Below are positions 24,787 to 29,967 of a stretch of 29,967 nucleotides of DNA, in pieces (the first letter of the stretch is position 1; the number at the start of each line of letters is the position of its first letter). The stretch spans positions 1 to 29,967 of the forward strand of contig JARFQH010000004.1 in NCBI GenBank assembly GCA_029287875.1, read 5' to 3'. Source of the DNA: Desulfobacteraceae bacterium (GTDB taxonomy: Bacteria > Desulfobacterota > Desulfobacteria > Desulfobacterales > SG8-13). A program made the position numbers and the translations under genes. Under the pieces are notes generated by a model. The model ran no database searches. It saw only the letters and a program-made list of their open reading frames with translations, and had not been told where the DNA came from.

Positions 24787-24843
24787 ACAATTCGGAGACG
24801 ATCCTTTTTCTTCAAAAATTAGGTCTCGAGACACAATAGCCTT

Positions 24844-25842
24844 CTAAGGATTCAAGACTTCTCCCAGTTTCACCAAGCTTTCGTAACATCCAACCGCAAC
24901 GACTGTGTCGCCGGCATTAATTTTCGTATCGGCCGATGGGTTGAATAACATGGTCCCATCATCCTTAACGATGGACAGGATGATCAGGTCATAGGTCCTG
25001 CGTATTCCCGAATCTTGTAAAGTAACATCGACCAGTGTCGATGAGGCGGATACTTTTACCTCCTCGATATGGATGTCCGTGCTTTCATCTGAGAAAGCCA
25101 ATTCCAGGAAACGGATCACATTGGGGCGCAGGATCGCATGAGCCATTCGCCTGGCGCCGACATCGAACGGGGAGACGACGACATCTGCTCCGGCGGAATA
25201 CAACGGCTTCTTAGTTTCGTTTTGGCTGGCTCTTGCGACAACGTAAAGGTTCGGATTCAATCCCCGGGCAAGCAAGACGAGGAAAACGTTGTCGGCATCG
25301 GTGCCGAGGGTCGCGATGAGGTTCGACGCCCGTTTGATACCCGCCTTCTTTAGATTGGCCTCCTGCGTCGCTTCGCCCGTGACATAAATAATACCGTCTT
25401 CATTCATGATTGGGATGCGATTGGTGTTTTTCTCGATGACCACAAAGTCGAGATGCCTCTGGGTGAGGTATCGGCAAAACGCACGCCCCATCCTGCCATA
25501 TCCGCAGACGATGTAATGAGTATTCAGTCGGTCTATTTTCTTGTCCAATTTGTGCCTCCCCAAAATGAGCCGGATACGTCCTTCCACTAAAAATTGGATT
25601 ACGTTACCGATGACGTAGGCGACAAAGCCGACCCCCAAAACGATGAGAATCAAGGTAAAAATACGCCCGGTTGGGCTGAGTTGACGAATTTCACCAAATC
25701 CGACCGTGGAAAAAGTGATCACCGTCATGTAAAGCGAATCCAACATCGGCCAACCCTCGATCAGCATATATCCTGCCGTACCGAGGGCGACCAGGATTGC
25801 GGAGACCAGAATGGTTATGATGAGGTGGGCCGTGCGATCCAA
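24844..25842 (-). CDS. Potassium channel with RCK/TrkA-N and TrkA-C domains
   Basis: The 332-residue protein has two TM helices (about 6-26 and 60-84) flanking the pore loop with selectivity filter TVGFGE (46-51), as in MthK-type channels. An RCK domain starts with a Rossmann NAD-binding loop VCGYGRMGRAF (112-122), followed by ATQEANLKKAGIKRA and LGTDADNVF; a TrkA-C-like domain ends the protein (about 255-332). RCK domains gate the channel on binding nucleotides or ions. The frame has no ATG: TTG 25842 is the best start, since an upstream in-frame stop lies at 25884 and no other start codon fits. It is a single gene, convergent with the kinase-like gene. Confidence 0.88.
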   Translation of the reverse strand: MDRTAHLIITILVSAILVALGTAGYMLIEGWPMLDSLYMTVITFSTVGFGEIRQLSPTGRIFTLILIVLGVGFVAYVIGNVIQFLVEGRIRLILGRHKLDKKIDRLNTHYIVCGYGRMGRAFCRYLTQRHLDFVVIEKNTNRIPIMNEDGIIYVTGEATQEANLKKAGIKRASNLIATLGTDADNVFLVLLARGLNPNLYVVARASQNETKKPLYSAGADVVVSPFDVGARRMAHAILRPNVIRFLELAFSDESTDIHIEEVKVSASSTLVDVTLQDSGIRRTYDLIILSIVKDDGTMLFNPSADTKINAGDTVVAVGCYESLVKLGEVLNP

Positions 25843-26324
25843 AACGCCATCCGAATGTGCATTAAAAAAATTTCCGGCGATTTATTTAATTTTATAAGGA
25901 TATCAAGTACTCGGTGTCAAACAAAAAGCACCACGGCTCAGCGAGCTTAAAACCGTTCTACAAACTCCCGACCCGCCGGCGCGCATCAACTGGGATATAA
26001 CGATCAAGCCCATTTAAACACCGAGTACCATCTAAACGGCCCCGATTTCCGGTTGCTATTTACGGGTGAAGCCCTCGACGGTGTTTCGCTTTCGGTCCGT
26101 TGACCCAAAACGGTGAACAGCTTGCCTTTATTTTTATTTATTGTTACGACGTTATCATCTGCCTGTTCGTGCTGAACGCGCCCAGAATCCGGACATTCAG
26201 AAACCTCCATGCTAGCAGATTGGGTCGAATCCGGCGGCCCCAATTCGAACTTCAGACTCTCTCTGAGCTTAAATTTCCAGTTGAAGAGCACCGTGCCTTT
26301 ATCATTTGGGGAGAGATAGAAACG
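25843..26324. other. Intergenic with element remnant
   Basis: 482 bp between divergent genes. It carries the 122-bp inverted-repeat element (25907-26028). Beyond that, a GGGGAGAGATAGAAACG leader stands before the kinase start at 26325. The minus-strand frame at 26004-26336 lacks recognisable features. Confidence 0.5.
25907..26028. mobile_element. IS-remnant-like element with coding tail
   Basis: GTACTCGGTGT (25907-25917) and ACACCGAGTAC (26018-26028) are exact 11-bp inverted repeats. A frame on the plus strand from 25898 to the TAA at 26015 reads across, ending LQTPDPPARINWDITIKPI just before the right repeat; no start codon fits, so it looks like the last 39 codons of a lost gene. The arrangement (coding tail, stop, terminal repeat) is what an internally deleted insertion sequence leaves. 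I could not name the transposase family, and no target duplication is obvious. Confidence 0.45.
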
Positions 26325-27983
26325 ATGAACGAGCATGGGATCCTCTTTTTAAAACAAAAATATGACGGTAAGGCCCATCGACGCAACTATGCCGCCATGA
26401 CACGGCGATTTTCGGTTATATTCGCTCTGGTTTGTCTTCTTTTGGGGCATTCGCCCCTTTCAACGCTGGCGGACGAAAAGGAAGCTGCGCCTGTAAAACG
26501 GGTGCTCGTGCTGAATTCCTACCACCCCAACTACGAGTGGAGCAGGTCTGTTATGCGGGGAATTGAGTCGGTTTTCGAAAATACCGACATCGATGTTCTT
26601 TGCAGCTATGAATATATGGACACCAAACACCACCAACCCCATATTATTTTCGGATTGTTAAAAGAACTTTATTCGAAAAAATATGCCGGTTTCAAATTTG
26701 ATGTCATCATTGCCGCAGACAACAATGCGTTCGATTTTTTATTGGCCTACCGTGAAACCCTTTTCCCAAATTCCCCGGTTGTTTTCTGCGGTATTACCGG
26801 CTTTAGCGATTCCATGATTATGGGTCATTGGGGGTACACCGGGATTTTGGAAAATTATGATATCAAGAGTACGATTGAGATGGCCTTGGCTATTCACCCT
26901 GAAACGCGCAACATCGCCGTTATCAGCGGTGTTTCCACGTCGAGCCGGATACACCAGGATCGATTTTCGCAAGTGATGCCTGAATTCAAGGAACGGGTCA
27001 ACTTCATCGACTTGACCCGATTGGACGTCCCTCAATTGACAAACCGGCTGGCAACAATGCCCGCTCACACCATCATCTTATATCTGGCCTATTACAAAAC
27101 ACCTGACGGAACTTTCCTTGCGGTTTCGGAAAGCACGTCGCTGGTCCTAAAGCATTCGGGGCGACCTGCCTATTCGATGTGGGAGCACACACTCGGGAAC
27201 GGCATTGTCGGGGGAATGATGCTCAGCGGCGACGTACAAGGTCGAAAAGCAGCCGAATACGCTCTGAAAATCCTGAAGGGCATCGACATCGAGACCTTGC
27301 CGGTGATATCCGAGAGTGATGTATCCCCGGTTTTTGACTATCCTATGTTGAAATATTTTAATATTCCCCAGTCGAAGCTTCCGAAAAATGCCGTGATACG
27401 CAATGAACCCCAAACGCTCTATTATCGTTACAAGTATTTGATCTGGGCGTTCGTTGCTTTGGCCTTTTACCAGTCATTCACAATATTTACTCTCCGACGC
27501 AACCTTGGCAAACGGAAACAAGCCGAGGAGGATCTGGCCGAATCCCGGTCTCAGCTTCAAAGTATCCTCACGTCTATGAAGGATATTATTTTTGTGTTCG
27601 ATAGGCAGGGCGTTTTCACCGAGTGCTATGCTCCCAAGGAAGAGCTGATCTTGCCCCTCGACTCTTTCATTGGGAAAAAACACTCGGAGGTCATGCCGCC
27701 CGATATTGATGTGAAGTATACTGAGGCCTTCGGCAAGTGCAAAGAGGGGAAGGTGACTGAATACGATTACAAGCTCGAGGTCGCCGGCGAAACGAAATGG
27801 TACGCCGCTAAATTCTCGCCGATGCGCTTTGCTGATGACTTCACCGGTTGTGTGGCCGTCATAAGAGACATCACCGATCGCAAACGGGCAGAAGACAGAG
27901 AAAAACAGCTTGAATCCCAATTGCTCCACGCCCAGAAAATGGAGCCATCGGTACCTTTGCCGGGGGCATCGCGCATGACCTGA
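26325..27983 (+). CDS. 5' part of the frameshifted hybrid kinase (sensor, TM, PAS)
   Basis: 552 codons from the chosen ATG to the premature TGA. The last 12 residues (after HAQKME) are out-of-frame sequence. The fragment keeps the periplasmic sensor, membrane helix and PAS domain but lacks the kinase core, so by itself it could not autophosphorylate. Confidence 0.75.
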   Translation: MNEHGILFLKQKYDGKAHRRNYAAMTRRFSVIFALVCLLLGHSPLSTLADEKEAAPVKRVLVLNSYHPNYEWSRSVMRGIESVFENTDIDVLCSYEYMDTKHHQPHIIFGLLKELYSKKYAGFKFDVIIAADNNAFDFLLAYRETLFPNSPVVFCGITGFSDSMIMGHWGYTGILENYDIKSTIEMALAIHPETRNIAVISGVSTSSRIHQDRFSQVMPEFKERVNFIDLTRLDVPQLTNRLATMPAHTIILYLAYYKTPDGTFLAVSESTSLVLKHSGRPAYSMWEHTLGNGIVGGMMLSGDVQGRKAAEYALKILKGIDIETLPVISESDVSPVFDYPMLKYFNIPQSKLPKNAVIRNEPQTLYYRYKYLIWAFVALAFYQSFTIFTLRRNLGKRKQAEEDLAESRSQLQSILTSMKDIIFVFDRQGVFTECYAPKEELILPLDSFIGKKHSEVMPPDIDVKYTEAFGKCKEGKVTEYDYKLEVAGETKWYAAKFSPMRFADDFTGCVAVIRDITDRKRAEDREKQLESQLLHAQKMEPSVPLPGASRMT

Positions 27984-28018
27984 ATAACATCCTGGGGGCC
28001 ATCACCACCTGCAGCGAA

Positions 28019-29125
28019 ATGTCACTTCTGGATACACCGCAGGACAACCCGGTTTTTGAAGACCTCCAACACGTGCTCCACGCCGCCAACAGGGGCAAGA
28101 ACCTGATCCGGCACATCCTGGCCTTCAGTCGAAAAAAAGACCAGGAAAGACAGCCGATTCACGTCAAAACCATTTTAAGGGAATGCCTGGACCTGCTGGA
28201 ACACGTCATACCGGCTTGCATTAAAATCGAGGTGAACACGCTTTCCGACACATCCATTGTACTGGCCGATCCAAACAAGCTTCTTCAGGTGATCATGAAC
28301 CTGTGCACCAACGCTGAACAGGCCATGCGGGGCCAAAACGGTATTTTGACCATTGCCCTGGATCGGGTGATGATTTCCGAAGACGCTCCCCAATCGGTTT
28401 TGGAATTAAACCCCGGTTCATACGTCCGCTTGTCTGTGGCGGATACCGGCTTTGGCATGGGCCCCTCGGTTCTCAACCGGATCTTCGAACCGTTTTATAC
28501 CACCCGGAAACCGAGCGAGGGCACCGGGTTGGGGCTCTCGGTTGCCCACGGCATCATCAAAGGATATGGCGGCGTCATCACTGTTGAAAGCGCGCCTGCC
28601 AAGGGGAGCATTTTCAAGGTGTACCTTCCCACTGTGGACGAAGAAACCCTGACGACAAGTCTACCGGCTGCGGCATCACTGCAAACGGGCAACGAGCGTA
28701 TTTTGCTGGTGGACGACGATACGGACATGCTCTATTCCATCAAAAAACTATTGGAGCGCCTGGGTTACGACGTCGTCAGTTGCTTGGAAAGCAGCCAGGC
28801 CCTGGAAACATTCCGTCAAGATCCGGAGGGGTACAGCCTGATTATCGCCGACCAAATCATGCCGTCGATGACCGGGTTGCAGCTTTCGAAGGAGATTTCA
28901 AACTGCCGGCCGGATATTCCCATTATCCTTTGCAGCGGTGTATTGGATGAATCCAGCGTTGAAGTCTCCACAGAACTGCTCCAAAATAACGGCATCGCTG
29001 CCTTCATCCACAAGCCTTTCAGCATGGTTGAGATTTCCCAGGTGATCCGGCGGGTGTTTCGGTGCGGAGCGACCCCGAACCCGTTAAAGGAACCCGTATA
29101 TGGCCAGAGTTCTGATCATCGATGA
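28019..29125 (+). CDS. 3' part of the frameshifted hybrid kinase (ATPase and receiver)
   Basis: 368 codons from the first ATG after the break. There is no ribosome-binding site before it, and the true in-phase sequence begins at 27947 with the H-box, so the fragment is unlikely to be translated alone. It holds the rest of the dimerisation helix, the ATPase domain (GTGLGLSVAHG) and a receiver with phospho-acceptor D278 of this fragment. Confidence 0.7.
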   Translation: MSLLDTPQDNPVFEDLQHVLHAANRGKNLIRHILAFSRKKDQERQPIHVKTILRECLDLLEHVIPACIKIEVNTLSDTSIVLADPNKLLQVIMNLCTNAEQAMRGQNGILTIALDRVMISEDAPQSVLELNPGSYVRLSVADTGFGMGPSVLNRIFEPFYTTRKPSEGTGLGLSVAHGIIKGYGGVITVESAPAKGSIFKVYLPTVDEETLTTSLPAAASLQTGNERILLVDDDTDMLYSIKKLLERLGYDVVSCLESSQALETFRQDPEGYSLIIADQIMPSMTGLQLSKEISNCRPDIPIILCSGVLDESSVEVSTELLQNNGIAAFIHKPFSMVEISQVIRRVFRCGATPNPLKEPVYGQSSDHR

Positions 29126-29967
29126 CAACCCGGATTTTTGCCACGGGCTCTCCCGGATCGTCGGCCGCATGGGCCACGAGGCTTTAGCCAGAGCGACGTT
29201 GGCCGAAGGCGTCGCGGCGGCGCAGGCCCGGGCGGTGGACGCGATCTTTTTGGATGTAGGCCTGCCGGACGGCAGTGGGCTTTCCCTGCTCCCCCAGATC
29301 GATCAACTGCCCTCCCGGCCGGTTGTGATCATCATCACCGGCGCCGGCGACCCGGACGGTGCCGCGCTGGCCATCACCAGCGGTGCCTGGGATTATATCG
29401 AAAAGGGCACCTCGTCCAAACACATTGCCCTGGCCCTCAAACGTGCCCTCGACTACCGCCGGCACCATCAACCCACCGACGGGTCGCCGGCCATGGTGTC
29501 CCTGCGCCGGGAAGCGATCATCGGCAACAGTCCGCGGATCAACGCCTGTCTGGACATGGTGGCCCACTGTGCCGCAAGCGATGTCAACGTGCTGATCACC
29601 GGGGAGACCGGCACCGGCAAGGAGCTGTTTGCCCGGGCGATCCACGAGAACAGCGCCCGGGCGGAGGGACCGTTTGTGGTCGTCGATTGCACGGCCCTTC
29701 CGGAAACGCTGGTTGAGAGCCTTTTGTTCGGTTACAGCCGGGGCGCCTTCACCGGGGCCGAAGAGGATAAACAAGGTCTTGTGATGCAGGCCGATCAGGG
29801 CACCTTGTTGCTGGATGAAGTGGGCGAGTTGCTCCCGGCGCTTCAGAAGGCCTTTCTGCGGGTGCTGGAAGAGCGGCGGGTCCGGCCCCTTGGCGGCCGG
29901 CAGGAGGTTGCCAGCGATTTCAGGCTGTTGGCGGCCACCCACCGCAACCTGGAGCAGATGGTGGCGC
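29100..29967 (+). CDS. Sigma-54 response regulator, partial (runs off the window)
   Basis: The frame opens at ATG 29100 with AAAGGA 8 nt upstream, overlaps the kinase stop by 26 bp, and is open to the window end (289 codons). Receiver: D8-D9, phospho-acceptor D52 (IFLDVGLPDG), and an EKG in place of the usual K-P pair. AAA+ domain: Walker A GETGTGKE, sigma-54 contact loop GAFTGA, Walker B LLLDEVGE. The C-terminal DNA-binding part lies outside. It should be the partner of the hybrid kinase just upstream, whose own receiver suggests a phosphorelay. If the kinase is really broken, this regulator may be orphaned. Confidence 0.93.
   Translation, partial: MARVLIIDDNPDFCHGLSRIVGRMGHEALARATLAEGVAAAQARAVDAIFLDVGLPDGSGLSLLPQIDQLPSRPVVIIITGAGDPDGAALAITSGAWDYIEKGTSSKHIALALKRALDYRRHHQPTDGSPAMVSLRREAIIGNSPRINACLDMVAHCAASDVNVLITGETGTGKELFARAIHENSARAEGPFVVVDCTALPETLVESLLFGYSRGAFTGAEEDKQGLVMQADQGTLLLDEVGELLPALQKAFLRVLEERRVRPLGGRQEVASDFRLLAATHRNLEQMVA

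Larger units (their letters stand above)
26325..29125 (+). pseudogene. Hybrid sensor histidine kinase broken by a one-base frameshift
   Basis: Read with one base restored after residue 540, the product has about 933 residues: signal/TM start (29-48), periplasmic ABC-transporter-substrate-binding-like sensor (about 58-345, opening KRVLVLNSYHPNYEWS), TM (371-390), PAS (about 405-520), HisKA with H551 in FAGGIAHDLNNILGAI, ATPase domain (N-box VIMNLCTNAEQA, ADTGFGMG, GTGLGLS) and a C-terminal receiver with D843 (IIADQIMP). The first frame stops at 27983. At 27939-27949 ATGGAGCCATCGG lacks one G versus the expected ATGGAGGCC, and the downstream frame continues exactly in step from 27947. Either the gene is inactivated, or the base is a sequencing error; a programmed frameshift is less likely, as no slippery run is present. 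It overlaps the next regulator gene by 26 bp. ATG 26325 is chosen for its GGGGAG leader; ATG 26397 is an alternative. Confidence 0.85.

Noticed and set aside
26004..26336. 110-codon minus-strand frame before the hybrid kinase
   Set aside because: No ribosome-binding site or recognisable domain; composition looks random and it covers the kinase start region.

Overview
The window looks like a chromosomal segment of a sulfate-reducer-type deltaproteobacterium (Desulfobacterota, probably Desulfobacterales). This is inferred from gene content, not from a marker gene: there is no rRNA or tRNA here. The clues are several large sensor kinases with sigma-54 response regulators, an OFA-family carboxylate transporter, a cytidylate kinase-like protein, a DUF4197 protein, secreted Gly/Tyr-rich and glycine-zipper proteins, and small dispersed palindromic repeats in many intergenic gaps.

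Layout. 1-385: a 131-bp inverted-repeat element. 386-3443: a MobA-like nucleotidyltransferase (-), an HD phosphohydrolase (+), a second type of mobile repeat, a small Hsp20 (-) and a single-domain receiver (-). 3775-8065: an atypical thioredoxin-reductase-like flavoprotein, a secreted repeat protein with a peptidoglycan-binding domain behind a good sigma-70 promoter and before a clear terminator, a trypsin-like protease, a structured gene-poor stretch and a 46-codon ORF. 8506-13072 (+): a CCA-adding-enzyme-like head domain, a PBP1B-type penicillin-binding protein, an overlapping TPR lipoprotein, and Hsp33. 13093-19226 (-): a TPR protein, an OFA transporter, and a Cache-PAS histidine kinase/NtrC-type regulator pair. 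19495-20563 (-): two envelope proteins. 20796-22454 (+): NAD-malic enzyme, followed by a second copy of the first element. 23145-25842: DUF4197 protein, cytidylate kinase-like/BON protein, and an RCK potassium channel (-). 26325-29967 (+): a hybrid histidine kinase broken by an apparent one-base deletion, overlapping the start of a second sigma-54 response regulator that runs off the window.

Best regulatory story. The sensor kinase and its regulator overlap by ATGA. The gap between the regulator and the OFA transporter holds a strong sigma-54 promoter match (TGGCATTCTTTTTGCT). Behind it are three dyads of form ACAA-N6-TTGT, at about -113, -182 and -200, the last two abutting as 18-bp units. 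This reads as a complete, locally encoded carboxylate-sensing circuit: Cache sensor, NtrC-type activator, upstream activating sites, sigma-54 promoter, transporter.

Other notable structure. Two families of small TIR elements are present. One family has two full copies. The other has one full copy and two solo ends, one of which directly abuts the Hsp33 start codon. There is also an 122-bp element with 11-bp inverted repeats that seems to carry the 3' tail of a lost coding sequence. Between 7399 and 7860 a 17-bp inverted repeat, a hairpin and a weak sigma-54-like site suggest a structured noncoding unit. No CRISPR array, phage module or biosynthetic cluster is visible.
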